The position numbers and the translations under genes were made by a program. The notes below the pieces were generated by a model that ran no database searches, was not told the DNA's origin, and was given only the letters and a program-made list of their open reading frames with translations. 64,000 nt of DNA, taken from positions 1 to 64,000 of the forward strand of contig NC_065893.1 in NCBI RefSeq assembly GCF_905147045.1. The letters run 5' to 3'. Positions 1-11,690 of this stretch are shown one piece after another; within the stretch, counting starts at the first letter, position 1, and every line of letters begins with the position of its first letter. This stretch comes from Nymphalis io (taxonomy: Eukaryota > Arthropoda > Insecta > Lepidoptera > Nymphalidae).

Positions 1-1173
1 GCTAAATATGTAAATATTTATTAACATTATGAATATACTAAGTAGATATATTATTTTACAAACGTATATATTTTACTTGGCCCTATGCAATATGGCGACT
101 GCGTGAGTACCACCCCCTCATTAATTATTTTACAGCTAAGCATCACTACTCAGTATTGCTGTGTTTCAGATCGTGACCACATCAGGCCAGTCTGTTTTCT
201 GGCTGGCTTGGTATTATTTCTTTTACGATTAATTTACAAATAATAAAAAAGCCGGTGGTAATACCAGTCCCATGTGTAGAACCTGTAGAACCACACCGGA
301 CACAGTCGCCGCCACTCGGCTCAAGTCGAGATAACCCGTCTCTGCCACTCTTAACTGAGATTAATTATTTAGATCCTTCGCGAACGATAAAGCTATTAAC
401 TCACGCCAGAGGGAAAACTGACTTAGTTAAATGAAAACAGGAGTAGTTAATATAAGTAGTTTAAAACAATAATCTATTCAGCTCGTACTTTCGTTATCGA
501 TTTAAAGTTATGCTTTATATTTGAGTAAATTGATTAATTATAGATCGATTCATAAATGATAAACATTTTCAACATCGCATAATTCTTAGACGGAATACTG
601 AAAGACAATCTGCGCCTGTAATCAAATACCCTTTATTCAACTAAGGTCCTAAAAGAACCTTTGGTTTGTCATGTATAAGGTACAATGTCAACGTAACAGG
701 CTACATATTTACATTATCAATGCCAGCCTTGGGGTATTTGTTACTATCCCAACAAAACAAGCGTAATTACTAATCCGTGTCCCACAGTTATTAAATTTGC
801 CAATTTATAAATTTAAATCTTAAGATAAACTTATTAATAAATAAGTCCTATTAACACAAGAAAAAATCTAGCTGTTGATTTCCATGCAGGATATATAAAA
901 TAGGTTTTCAAGTGTTGATAGTTTCTGAGTTGACGATGCTTGACCGTTCTTTGCTATAGACTTCATCCTGAACCGGTGGCTTTACATTTAACTTAATCCT
1001 ATTAAATTACCCACATTGCTTGTGAGAGCATACTCGACGAAAGTATATTTTAAGATTGAGGTGAGTCGTACTATGAATATTATTGTTGTATATAGTTTTT
1101 GAATATGTCTCTAAGCTTGTCACAAATAACTTATACTTTATCACTCACTGTTCGCTTCGAAATCTAACAATAT
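1..1173. other. AT-rich DNA, no gene seen
   Basis: No convincing coding region, RNA gene or recognisable repeat is visible. The only compositional break is a GC-richer patch at about 250-360, with no open frame worth reporting. Confidence 0.5.
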
Positions 1174-1966
1174 AGGTTTTGGTGTTTTCAACTAGCAATA
1201 ATCGCACCTCGGATTAACCTCATTGGTTACGATATTGCCTCTACGCAAAGTTACGACGGAGACGACGGAAAGACGGAAAGACGGAGTCACGGCACACTCA
1301 CATTCAGGCTGACGCAGGTACTTACCGGACACGGTTGTTTCGGTAAGTAAAAAAAACCTACACCGGATAGCGAGGCGGGAGGTGAAACTCTCCTGCCATG
1401 AGTGTGGTGCGCCTTCGGACACAGCGTGCCACACTCTGATGGAGTGTACCGCTTGGGGACATCAGCGCCTGTCCCTGGCGGCCTTAGTCGGTGAAGACCT
1501 CTCGCTGCTGAGTGTGATAAATGCCATGCTTGGTAGCGAGAGGTGCTGGTTGGAGACGGTCTCCTTCTGCGAAAATGTCATGTCGCAGAAGGAGGCAGCG
1601 GAACGGGAGCGTGAGGAGAGGGCCTCCGCTGACTCGCTTCGCCGAAGAAGACCGGGGAGAAGGCGTCGGCGCTATGCGCATCTTCTCCTCCCGCTCTAAG
1701 TGTTGCCGGGGTTAGGGGGTCTTTGTACCCTGAGAACCCCTAGGATTTGGAGGCCTGCAGAGGCGGGCCAACCGTCGGGGCGTCACGGTAGTATGCGCAA
1801 GCGATCCCGTGACGCCCCTCGAAAAGGCGGTGTGGGTACCGCTGGTATTTTAGTGGGTATTCCGGTGCATACTCGGCGCCGGCGAGTCCCAAAAACCCCC
1901 CCCACTTCAAGTGGGAGAAACGCCTAAACGCGTTTTTCCAGCGAAAAAAAAAAGGTTTTGGTGTTT
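1174..1966 (+). mobile_element. 5'-truncated R1-clade LINE insertion with 14-bp target duplication
   Basis: The 14-base word AGGTTTTGGTGTTT occurs at 1174-1187 and again at 1953-1966, just after an A-run (about 1944-1953). It therefore looks like the target-site duplication of one insertion covering 1188-1952. The right part holds the C-terminal end of an R1-type ORF2 and its 3' UTR. Minus-strand relics at about 11.59 and 34.08 kb share blocks of that 3' UTR. The first ~150 bases (1188-1340) do not read as R1 coding sequence and carry short AAGACGG repeats; they may be a 5' rearrangement or template switch. R1 itself is known for 14-bp duplications in 28S rDNA, but the target here does not look like rDNA. 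Clade assignment rests on the protein end and is not confirmed by search. Confidence 0.75.
1340..1699 (+). pseudogene. R1-clade LINE ORF2, C-terminal zinc-finger end (fragment)
   Basis: In the frame running through 1382-1699 the translation reads LHRIARRE, then a Cys-His motif (CHECGAPSDTACHTLMEC) followed by AW. This is the arrangement at the C-terminus of R1-clade ORF2 proteins, after the reverse transcriptase, where a CCHC finger is thought to act in target binding. After the finger the protein becomes Arg/Glu-rich with an RRRRPGRRRRR stretch and ends at about 1699. The whole endonuclease and reverse transcriptase are absent because the copy is 5'-truncated at about 1340. The GTG at 1382 is not a real start; the open frame simply enters from upstream. 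No function is possible for this remnant. Confidence 0.7.
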
Positions 1967-4770
1967 ATGGAAACTTAATAAAATGCCCCACAGCTATTTC
2001 TTCTTCACTTTACATTATATCGCATTGCATTATTAATTCCAAGGTACTCAATGGCAGTTCATTTCTATAAATGAAAGCTCGTGCTTAAATAGATATATAC
2101 AGATCTTTATTCTTCGTGATAAATATATATGTATAGATATACAAACTAAATCTTCCGAGTTATAGTGATCTATTTCCATACTGAAAGTTAGAAATGTTGT
2201 CCAAGAAAACATATTTATAATTTTATTGAACTTATTTCGTAGGAAGAATTCATATAAATTTTGATTCATATTGAAAATTCCGTGTGGCCAAGGATTTGTC
2301 AGTGACCCAATATCTGTTCGTGATTTATTGCAGCAATATATGTACAAACGCGCACATGTACGGGCCGTCCGGGAGATTCGAATATTGTGCACACGTGTGT
2401 ACGTGCGCGTTTATTTATGTTTTTGATCCTCGACGTGAAAAGGTAATCAAAAGGTTCAAAGGTTCGTTCTTTATGAAATAAAAAGAGCGTGTGAGTAATA
2501 ATGGACTAACATTGATTTGTTCAATTTTATACATTCCGTCACGTAGTGACGCGTATTGTTATACCTACGCGTTTTGGAATCATGACTTCCCACCATTTAT
2601 GCGAATATCATCTACTTAGTTGAAATAAAGCCAAAAATAATAACAGTATAAAATACTAAAGGTTGAATACACACATAATTTTTTAACTTGTAGATTTGGT
2701 CTAGTGATTTAGTAATTAGAGAAGAGTAAAGGACGTAAGAGACGCGTATGCGTTTAAGTGTTTACACACAACCTTGCACTCCTTTCGGGTATTCCTCGTG
2801 ACATGACGAAATATGGTTTCCCGAACCCCGAAGTTGAACCGTTACAATAGTATAACAATTGCAACAATTGTTCAGATGTCTTATATATGTATGTGTGGAT
2901 CCAAGTATATATATATATATATAGTTTATATTCTACATGTTGGCTTCAGTTGCCGGCGCATAAGTGAAGTATTCAGTACACTATTACAGCCAATTCGGCA
3001 TTCCGTCTCGGCCTCATGTCGGGCTGCGTGCGAACTCTATAAATATTTATTGCTATGTGTACGATATACTAAATCATCTCTCATTATACGAGTATAAAAG
3101 TCGTAAGTCGTTGTAAGCGACGTAACTTTGTTTTTTGATGATATTACTTAGTTTAGTGAGATATAACGATATTGTATGTAGCATATGTAGATTTTATAAT
3201 ATACTAAAATATGTCGTTACAGATACTCAGCTGTTAAAACTGCGTAAGCAGTCTTTGCAAATCTAGTGTAAGTGGTCGGCGCACTAGTAACTAAGTCAGA
3301 ACGCGCACACGCGCGGCTTAGAGGAAATTATTTCATTGCTGCACCGTAATATAACTTACTATAGGTGAGTATAATATACTGGACTTATGTAAACGCACAT
3401 TGTATCGTTTATATTATTGTAATTAAAGTTAAAAAATGAAATATCAAACATTTAACCTTAAATATTTAAGTACATCGTTTAAATAATATATTTATAAATA
3501 TAACGGCATCATTTCAGTAAGCTGTCTACGTTATAAAATACTTAATATACTGATAAAATGTTTATTCGATAGCCGATAAAAAAGTGCCATCGTTTAATAA
3601 AGCTCCGGAGCGCGCCGCAGAATGTGTGACATTATTCATTCTTTAATATCGAGCGAACATAATATCGCAGGGCGCTGGAAGGGTTGCGAGACCCTGCAAG
3701 GGACGAATCCTACAAAAACATTCCTAACTTTTGATAATGACGGTACGAACTTTAGAATACGCCTACGATAGTTATATGAATAGCGTAGTTCGCGTTCCTT
3801 TTTCAAAAATATTACGTGTAATATAATAAATAAGAAAATATGATAATAATATTGCGTTGAAGAACAGCTCTTTAAAATATCAGTAGGTAGGTAAAGGTGT
3901 ACGGTTTTAAGTACTAGTATAGAAATAATAAATTAAATACATACATATATCGTATAAGGATGAAATTAAAATATTCTTTATTCAATTATGCTTTTACAAG
4001 CACTTTAAATTACAAAATTAAATATTAAGAAAAGAGCTACGAGATGAACCGTAAAGAAACTCACATGGTTACGCATATTTAAGTTAATATAATATATATG
4101 ATATAATTTTATTTATTTATGTTACTGCATATTGTATATTTATGATGTTTCCTGAAAATTGACAAGTAATAATTCTATGCTTTTCTCAATAATGTTGTAT
4201 TAAGCAATATTCATCGTTTATGAATGATAATAAAAAAACAAATTTATTCAAAAATATCTGCGGAATTTATGGAAACGAATACCTTGCGGAGTCAGAATAA
4301 CCAATTCGCGCAGCGGTTTACTTGATTTTTTAAATAAATATTATCAAGTAATGTAGAAATATTATTACTGTCCTTTTAATAAACAACACATCACAAATAT
4401 CTATATATTTATCTATTAAATACAAATGAATTTGATTTACATATGAAATAACAATTTAATGCTAATAATAATAAAAATAATCATATAATAATAAATTAAA
4501 TTATAAAAAAGTGCCATTCGTAAACAATAGTATCTCACCAAACAAAGCTGTAAGGCAGCCGCACAAACGGATGAGTTTCGTGTTAGCGAGACAAGGGAAT
4601 TTTATTTCTCAGCCGTTGTGAAGTTTTTATTCCACTAACATCTGTTCCTTTAATGCGAGTTGTACAATGTCCGCAACCCCGTGAATAATGTAACGAAGCC
4701 TTACCCGCTCACTGTAGCGGTTTTGCTTGCTTTGGCGTGTCCCGCGATTAAGAACTTGTCACTAATTATA
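1967..4770. other. AT-rich DNA with short low-complexity tracts, no gene seen
   Basis: Contains a short (TA)n run at about 2906-2922, CA/TG-rich sequence with ACACGTGTGT words at 2380-2405, and small GC-richer patches at about 3600-3720. Short open frames such as those at 2048-2481 and 2813-3097 have biased, low-complexity translations and no family resemblance I can name. Confidence 0.5.
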
Positions 4771-4980
4771 GGGCTTCGTGCAAGCCGGCTTGGGCCGCCC
4801 ACTCAGTGGTGTACTATGTTAGGTGTGTCCAGTCAGGGTGAGTGAGCCGGTGTCATTTCTAGAACAATATATATAACACATTAGATGCCATGGTTGGTTT
4901 CGCATTAAAGTTGAACGCAGTGGCTTATATTCCTGGCATTGCCAGTGTACGATGGACGGCGACTACTTACACCCGATGAT
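4771..4980 (+). repeat. Old SINE-like copy (family A), plus orientation
   Basis: Diverged copy of the short family best preserved at 51292-51561. It keeps the order of landmarks: CTTCGTGCAAGC, CCCACTCA, GGTGAGTGAGCC, GATGCCATGGTTGGT, then ATTGCCAGTGTACGATGG. Its 3' end faces the 3' end of the copy at 5001-5262. From memory this family resembles lepidopteran Metulj-type SINEs, but I cannot confirm that name. Confidence 0.6.
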
Positions 4981-5000
4981 AAGTTATTAGAACGACGGAA

Positions 5001-5262
5001 CGGACGAGCAAAAGGGTCACCTGATGTTTAGTTTAGTGGTCACCACCGTCCATGGACAAGGATGATGTAAGAAATACATATTTATTTTTCTTTACATCTC
5101 CAATAACCCTGGGAACGAAGATGTTATGTCCCTTGTGCCTGTAGTTACACTGGCTCACTAATCCTTCAAACTAGAACACATCAATACTAAGTATTGCTAT
5201 TTAGCGGTAGAATATTTGATGAGTAGGTATTATCTACCCAGACGGGCGTGCATAAAGGCGTG
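5001..5262 (-). repeat. Old SINE-like copy (family A), minus orientation
   Basis: Reads GGACGAGCAAAAGGGTCACC, a TGGTCACCACCGTCCATGG block, TTATGTCCCTTGTGCCTG, ACTGGCTCACTAATCCTTCA and finally TCTACCCAGACGGGCGTGC. These are the reverse complements of family A landmarks in the usual order. It is better preserved than its partner at 4771-4980 and lies tail-to-tail with it, about 20 bases apart. Confidence 0.75.
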
Positions 5263-5549
5263 CACTTCTGAACGTAGGTTACTGAACGTAAATTAAAATA
5301 TGTATAAAATAAACTGTTAATAATCGTTCAATATTCATTTTATTTTATAAATACATAACAGTGAACATTTTATTACGAGTCGTATAACGAACATAAGTAT
5401 CCTAGCAAACGTCCGCTCTACAGCGTCCACTCTAGCCTATAGATAAATGAGTGTTGGTCGGAACTAGATTTGTCTCTTTTACCGTAGATGGTTATTAAGG
5501 CAACAGTTTTGCATTTGTACATTCCTAGTTTCCACTCGCGGCTTAGCCC

Positions 5550-7055
5550 GTGTGTCCGGGGGCCACCATACCCACGCTGATTGAAGTCGAGTTCTCTAAC
5601 ATCCGAGGACTCCACGCTAACCTCAACACTGTCCAATACCATCTCGAGACAGCACGGCCAGCAATGTTGTTTCTCACGGAGACGCAAATACTCCGCCCTG
5701 CCGACACCAGCTACCTTAACTATCCCGGCTACATGCTTGAAAAATCTTTCAAAGTGAAAGCTGGAGTATGGTTGTTCGTCAGGGCGGATGTTTGTTGTCA
5801 CCGATTGCGCTGCTTGGAGGACCCCTCCTTCTTCATGTTGGTGGTACGTGTAGACCTGGTTTGTCAGAGTCGAGTCTACGTGTACCTCTACAGTTCCCAC
5901 AATGGTGACTTGGAGACAAGCCGATTATTTGACCATCTTAGTCGGGTGGCAGATACTGCGCAAGAGCAGTTTCCTAACGCGGAATTGGTGTTTTTGGGGG
6001 ATTTTAATGCTAACCACGAATCATGGTTGAAATCCCTCAAACCTGACCATGCTGGAAGGACTGCTCATGCTTTTGGTCTCACACATGACTTGACCCAACT
6101 GGTTGATCAGCCTACCAGAATCCCAGACATTGATGGGCAAGCACCTTCTCTACTGGACCTTCTGCTGACTTCTCACCCGGTGTAATATCAGGTTGTGGTT
6201 CAGGCTCCTCTTGGCTCTTCGGATCACAGCCTTATATCTACCAGAGTGCCACAGGCCAAGCTGCCGCCACTAGCGGTATGCAAACGTCGCGTTTGGCACT
6301 ATGAGTCGGCGGATTGGGACGGTATGCGCGATTACTATGCGTCGGTCCCTTGGAAAGAACGTTGCTTCAGTGGGAATGACCCGACAGCTAGTGCCACTGC
6401 TGTTGCTGACGAGATCATGCTGGGAATGGAATACTACATTCCTAGCTCAGATCTCGTCAGTAGGAGTACGCGTAACCGTTGGTTCACTCGTGAATGTGCC
6501 GATGCTGTATCATCTAAGCAGGCGGCATATCGCAAGTGGATCAACGGCTGCATTAGCGGGGCATCTAACATTGACTCACTGAAAGCAAACTATAATAAAA
6601 ATTCCAAGTCCTGTAGAAAGGCATACATGAGAGCGGATGCACAGCGCATTGTACAGATTGGTCATGACCGTGTTTCGCATCCTAGGGGCTCCCGTAGCTT
6701 CTGGCGTCTGACCAAGTCTGTGCAAAACAATTTCTGCCAACCTTCGCTGCCACCGCTCAGAAATCCGGATGGATCGCTAGCTCACAGTCCGCAAGAGCAA
6801 GCTGATCTCCTGGCTAAACTCTTTGCTGATAATTCCGTCATCGATGATTGTAGTGCGCCTACAATACTTTTATATGGCCATACGATGCCTGACATCAAAA
6901 TCAGGCAACGTGATGTGCGTGCGGAGCTGCAATCACTTAATGTACGGAAAGCTGGCGGTCCCGATGGAATACCAGCCATTGTGCTGAAGAAGTGCGTGGC
7001 GGAGCTGTCTCCTGTGTTAACGCGCCTGTTCCAACTTTCTCTCTCTTCGGGATGA
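5550..7055 (+). pseudogene. LINE endonuclease and N-terminal reverse transcriptase region, stop-interrupted
   Basis: One reading frame covers 5550-7055 with a single in-frame TAA at 6183-6185. The first part is the endonuclease that nicks target DNA for target-primed reverse transcription: SNIRGLHANLN at its start, LFLTETQI (catalytic Glu), LGDFNANHESW, then GSSDHSLIST just after the stop (catalytic Asp-His). The second part is the linker and the start of the reverse transcriptase (VRKAGGPDGIPAIVLKKC). After LFQLSLSSG at 7053 the expected palm sequence is missing and the frame is lost. Clear conservation on both sides of the stop shows it arose after the copy stopped being selected. The GTG or ATG codons near 5550 are not demonstrated starts. 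Confidence 0.85.
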
Positions 7056-8385
7056 CTGACCCGGCAAATTATCGGCCAATAGCTATCACCTCAGTACTTT
7101 GTAAGGTGATGGAACGGATTTTAACCAACTGATCCATTACCTAGAAGATCACTGTCTAATTAATGATCGTCAGTACGGGTTTCGACCAAAACGGTCCACA
7201 GGTGATCTTCTAGCGTACGTAACACACCTCTGGGGTGAAGCTATCGACAAGCATGGAGAATCGTTGGCTGTCAGCCTCGATATCTCCAAGGCTTTGGATA
7301 GGGTCTGGCACAGAAGTCCTTTCTCCAAGCTGCCGGCATATGGTCTGCCTGCTCAGCTATGCACCTGGATTGAAAGCTTCCTACACAAGCCTAGCCTTCG
7401 TGTTTTAGTTGATGGTTGCGCTTCACAATTCTATGTAGTAAATGCTGGGGTCCCCCAGGGATCTGTGCTATCTCCCACACTCTTTCTTTTGCATATCAAT
7501 GATATGCTCTCTCTTGGGAACATACATTGCTATGCAGACGATAGTACAGTGTATGGTGGATACCACGGACGCGCAGTGGCTGGGCGGGCGGAAGTTGAGG
7601 AGAGGCGGAAGGATCTTGTTATTGAACTCGATAGGACGTTAGAGCTCATCGCCAAATGGGGCTCTTATAATCTTGTTGAGTTTAATGCCAAGAAAACACA
7701 GGTATGCGCTCTCACGGCGAAAAAGTCAACATTTTCCCCTCTTCCCTCCCTCTGTGGTACTCCGCTGGTAATGCAAAGCAAAATCGTCATGCTGGGGATT
7801 GACGTTCGCTGCGACCTTAGTCCAAGGGATCACATCGAGGCTGTTATAAAAACAGCTTCACGGAAACTCGGAGTTCTGAACAAGGTGCGGCGTTTTTTCA
7901 CGCCACAACTGTGCCTGCTGTACAAAACACAGGTACGGTCTTGCGTTGAATATTGCTCGCACTTTTGGGATGGCTCCGCTAAGTACCTACAGGAAGCCTT
8001 GGACCGGTTGCAGCGACGTGCCGTACGCATTATTGGCGACGTAAAGGTCACAAACACCCTTGAACCTTTACAATTGCGTCGTGAGATAGCAGCACTGAGC
8101 GCTTTCTATCGATTGTATCACGGAGAGTGCTCTGAGGAATTATTCTCTCTAATTCCTGCTTCCCCCTTCCTTCTTAAGTCCACGCGAGCTGGTTCTCGAT
8201 GTCACCGCCTAACTGTGACATCAATTCCATCGCGAACAAAGAAATTTGGCAACTCCTTTCTTTGTCGCACTTCCAAAAAATGGAATTCCTTACCAGCTCA
8301 CGTGTTCCCCTCCTCTTACAACCCGGGTTCCTTCAAACGAAGCGTGAAGAGGCATCTTGCGGGCCAGCAAGGCAAAGGCGGCTAG
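7056..8385 (+). pseudogene. LINE reverse transcriptase and C-terminal domain, frame-broken
   Basis: From 7056 the sequence reads DPANYRPIAITS, then after a small deletion near 7125 continues with HYLEDHCLINDRQYGFRPKRSTGDLL in a new frame. The open part at 7264-8385 holds LDISKALDRVWH (KAFD in most relatives), GVPQGSVLSPTLFLLHINDM, and the catalytic YADD at 7531-7542. It goes on to the C-terminal region with SYNLVEFNAKKTQVCAL and a KKWNSLPAHVFPSS end that is common to this LINE group. The protein would copy its own RNA at the nicked target. The deletion and frameshift upstream make this copy inactive. The C-terminal 103 residues match those encoded at 52715-53026 on the minus strand with very few differences. 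Confidence 0.85.
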
Positions 8386-8487
8386 TGCAGAACGTTTTTC
8401 CCGTCTGTACTGGCCGTCGTCGCGTTTGGACTCTACTACCACTTACCATCAGGTGGAGTAGAGTTATTTGCCCTCCCGGCGAATTAA

Positions 8488-9629
8488 AAAAAAAAAGAAA
8501 CAAATAAATAAATAAACAAACAAACAAACTCATTTTCGTATTTATAGTATTAGTAAGGATCTCTATCTGTTGTTTATTTGTAATGTTTTTATACATTTAT
8601 AAATGACCTTATGTATACACTTCTAACCAGGGCGGTTAGACTTGACAATGTTTATTTGCTAATTATAATATTTTTTTCTAAATTCTAAATCTAAAAGATA
8701 CTACTGCGTTGAGTAGTATCCTATACCATCATAATTATGAGCAATAAATGTACACAATATATTTTGTGTATCTCGGAAACGGCTCTTTTTAAGTTTATCT
8801 ACATCGGTTGTCTTTCGTGAACCAACGCAATTTTTTACAAAAGTTACAATTGTTTTCTATTTTAATAAAAATAAATACACCGATTAGAAGAACAAAGAAT
8901 AAATTTTTGAATTAATGTTACCTTGCCTACCTTATATTTAAATATCTTTATCGCTGTGTTTCTACCTGAGATCTTATAGATGACAGCGCAATACCGGTCT
9001 AGGGAGTGACTTCTACTTCTTAAAGTACCAATGTCTATTTGCCCTTAGCTTTGGGTGACCCTATTGCTTATCCGCTTATTTAAAATGGCTTTATATATAT
9101 AGAAGACGGATGAAGTAACGACATGAAACATTTAAGTAACATGAATAGTCTCACCCATTTGTTTATAAATGTGTTCCGACAAATAATTCTGCCATCTAAA
9201 TTTCGCGTTGAGTGGTTTTTCGAAAGGCCTTAATATTTGTTCAAGCATGAAAGAAGCCCACCTGCCGCCGGTTCGCATCAGCCGATTACAAAATGTTCGA
9301 AGGGTGAATATAATACGAGACGAAAATATTAGATAACAAGATTTAAATTGCTAGAAGAAGTATACAGCACCTTGAACACGCTCTGGTTATGTTCAAACAT
9401 TAACTGGTAATTAATAAATACGCTTCTAATTCGATTTAGTCAATATAAATATAGTAAAATGAAAAAGATATATTTAGAATATAAGCATAATTTTAAGCTT
9501 ACATAGATATTACATACATACATTACATAGATACATTTCGATAGGTCTTAAGTACAGAGAGGGAGAGAAGGTAAAAAATAAACTTTAACAGGAGAATGGT
9601 ACCAAGTTTATAAAAGAGTTATTTAAGAA
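8488..9629. other. AT-rich DNA with LINE tail at its start
   Basis: 8505-8560 carries AAACAAAC repeats and a TTTATAGTATTAGTAAGGA word similar to the tail at 24157-24205, so it is probably the 3' end of another LINE. The rest is AT-rich with no gene that I can support. Confidence 0.45.
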
Positions 9630-9720
9630 ATCTTGCAGCTGATTTGGCTGAAATTTTGCACGCAGTTTTTTTTACTGAACTTGACGATAATCATGTCTAA
9701 AGGACAATAATAAGGTCTAG
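9630..9720 (+). repeat. LINE 3'-end-like relic
   Basis: Contains GATTTGGCTGAAATTTTGCA, resembling the GATTTTGATGAAAT words in the relics at 35615-35885 and 58650-58850. Weak and short; family not resolved. Confidence 0.35.
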
Positions 9721-9799
9721 ATTAGAGCTTGCCTAAAATATGCATATTCATTCTTATTTTGAAGGTACCAAGGCCATATGTGTATATAATGATTAATAA

Positions 9800-9872
9800 G
9801 TTCCATACCTTCTCCTCAAAAAGGGAGAGGAGGCCTTAGCCCAGCAGTGGGACATAGGCTGTTACTGTTACT
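9800..9872 (+). repeat. 3' end of tRNA-derived SINE (family B), 5'-truncated
   Basis: Reads ATACCTTCTCCTCAAAAAGG, then GGAGGCCTTAGCCCAGCAGT and GGGACATAGGCTGTTACTG. This is the 3' third of the SINE that is complete at 38801-39100 (there on the minus strand). Confidence 0.75.
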
Positions 9873-10021
9873 GTACTGAGTTTAATAAAAACGCGAATGA
9901 TTTGTTACGCCTTTAATACGTGGCTCTATATAAGTAATCAAACAGTGATATTAGAAGTTTTTATTGAAATAATTTGTTAATTGACAGTATCTGTTTGTTT
10001 TATAAGAATAAAACAAATGAA

Positions 10022-10249
10022 TGGCGCTAAATTGTCTGGAAATATATATATATATATATATATATTTCCAGACAATATATATATATATACTTTCTTTACA
10101 AAAGCTCTGGAGCTGGAAGCTACAAAAATACTTAATCTGGAAATATATATGTATATATATATATACATATATGTATATATATATATTTCCAGAGCTTTTG
10201 TAAAGAAAGTAGAAACTAATTTTATTTTAACTATAACAATTTAGCGCCA
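10022..10249. mobile_element. Nested palindromic MITE candidate
   Basis: A 14-bp terminal inverted repeat, TGGCGCTAAATTGT at 10022-10035 and its complement at 10236-10249, encloses 228 bases. Inside are three more inverted repeats: 10033-10074 (TGTCTGGAAATAT arms around an AT run), 10088-10111 with 10188-10211 (24-bp perfect arms), and a further GGAAATATAT/ATATATTTCC palindrome at about 10139-10189. It has no coding capacity. No clear target duplication is visible at the edges, so a MITE is an inference; it could also be a palindrome grown by replication slippage. Confidence 0.5.
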
Positions 10250-10533
10250 CTCATTATATACATATATATAATTTTTGCATTGCCTTGCATTTGCGGTAGA
10301 ACAGATGATAAGGTCATGATACACACGAAGGGTTTCATAGTCATGTTATATTATAACTAACACCGTAAGGTCTTATGTACGTCACATGGTATATAATAAT
10401 AGGCTTTGCATATTGAACTCAGTTCAGTCTTAAGCAACCAGTTAAGTCATCGGTTATATGAATGTATCCATATTAAAATTTGAACATAAGAAGTCCCGAG
10501 CTCACGTTTATTTCTCATTTCTTTAAAGAATAT

Positions 10534-10551
10534 TTTCTTTACAAAAGCTCT
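10534..10551 (+). repeat. Third copy of the MITE arm word
   Basis: TTTCTTTACAAAAGCTCT matches the core of the arms at 10088-10111 and 10188-10211. It suggests a neighbouring older copy or a local duplication. Confidence 0.5.
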
Positions 10552-10739
10552 CTTGACAAGGAGTAGACAAATGTCGAACACTTTTTGGCGCATACATAAT
10601 GTATAGGACGTCACCTGCTCGCGACGCGCTGACGACTCGTCAGGGGTGAACCTGTGCTTATTACCACATAGCATTAAAGTTATTTTGAACCCTGTTTGTG
10701 TTCAAGTCACAATTTAACCGTCTGAATATACATGTAATA

Positions 10740-10810
10740 AAGTAAATCATCATCAAATATTAAAATGTTGTTCATTCAAGTAGGCTCTTATAAGTACTTT
10801 TGTTAAAAAG
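10740..10810 (-). repeat. CR1-like LINE 3'-end relic
   Basis: On the minus strand it reads AAAAGTACTTATAAGAGCCT then ACTTGAATGAAC. This matches the conserved end AAAAG(T)xCTTGTAAAAGCCTACTTGAATAAA seen at 57785-57837. It is a short 3'-end-only copy. Confidence 0.5.
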
Positions 10811-11589
10811 TTGCTATGAGATTAATATTAATGTAAAACTACCGAAAAGAACCGTCAAGAAAAAATAAACAGACCTTGTGTTTATTTTTTCTTTAAAAAG
10901 AAATACAAATATTAAAGGTATTTTGACAACTACATATTAGTAATGTAATTCATACGTTCTGTATAGAAATCAACGACTGCATCATTAATCAAAAAGTCAT
11001 CACTTTCTACTGTTTATATATTCTTGTGTTATATGAGAAGCCATTAATGTTTTTTAATATAAAATTTTATTCATTAATACAGTCAGTTACATATGTATTA
11101 CAACGTGAGACGTATTTTTTAAAAGGTGGACCGTGCGGCCGACACTAAAGATAAGGTCAATAACAGAATTTTTATCACGCGACCGCCAATTTCCAATGTA
11201 ATGGCGATACAGATAAAAAGGTACTTTTACATTATGAAAAAGAACAGTCAAAATAAGAGCGATAGATTAAAAAAGTCCATATTAACATAAAGTATGACAA
11301 ATTCACGATTTATGAAGCTCATTGTGTAGGTTAAGGTACATTATTGCTTATTGGAACAATGCTAGCATTGAAGCTCAGTTTTCTTTTAAAGCCCAGAGAA
11401 GGAACAGACAATCAACTCCTTTTAGTTTTTAGAATGTTCTAATTTATATGTTGAGGTGCAAGTTGCTTAAATGTCCGGCATGCGTTGCTACGCTTCGAAA
11501 TATACAACACGATTAATATTCAGCTGTAAATATACATTTTTCTCTCTGGAAAAACGTGTTTATGTATTTTCCCCACGTGAAATAGGAGA
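10811..11589. other. AT-rich DNA, no gene seen
   Basis: No open frame or repeat that I can name. Confidence 0.4.
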
Positions 11590-11690
11590 GGTATGCCTCG
11601 AATTCCTTGGGGTTTCTCAGGGCACAGAAACCCCCTAGCCCCGTCGACTTTTACAGCGGGGGAAGAAGGTGCGTATTGTGCAGACGCCTT
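11590..11690 (-). repeat. R1-clade LINE 3'-UTR relic
   Basis: The minus strand reads CTAGGGGGTTTCTGTGCCCT, GAGAAACCCCAAGGAATTCGAGG, preceded by a CTTCTTCCCCCGCTGTAA block. This parallels TTAGGGGGTCTTTGTACCCT, GAGAACCCCTAGGATTTGGAGG and CTTCTCCTCCCGCTCTAA at 1680-1762. The open frames seen here on the plus strand are shadows of this repeat. Confidence 0.65.

Larger units (their letters stand above)
5418..8487 (+). mobile_element. Nearly full-length, inactive Jockey/CR1-superclade LINE
   Basis: A non-LTR retrotransposon with an apurinic-type endonuclease followed by reverse transcriptase in one long frame, a short 3' UTR (8386-8476) and an A-rich end at 8487. The frame is broken by a stop at 6183, a deletion near 7053 and a frameshift near 7125, so the copy cannot be active. 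The 5' junction is uncertain; protein homology starts near 5595. Two other 3' ends of the same family lie at 51562-51925 and 52605-53035, and small pieces at 18187-18445. The clade (Jockey, CR1 or L2-like) is not resolved. Just past the end (8505-8560) lies a CAAACAAA tail and a TTTATAGTATTAGTAAGGA word like that of another LINE type, so this element may have landed in an older repeat. Confidence 0.85.
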
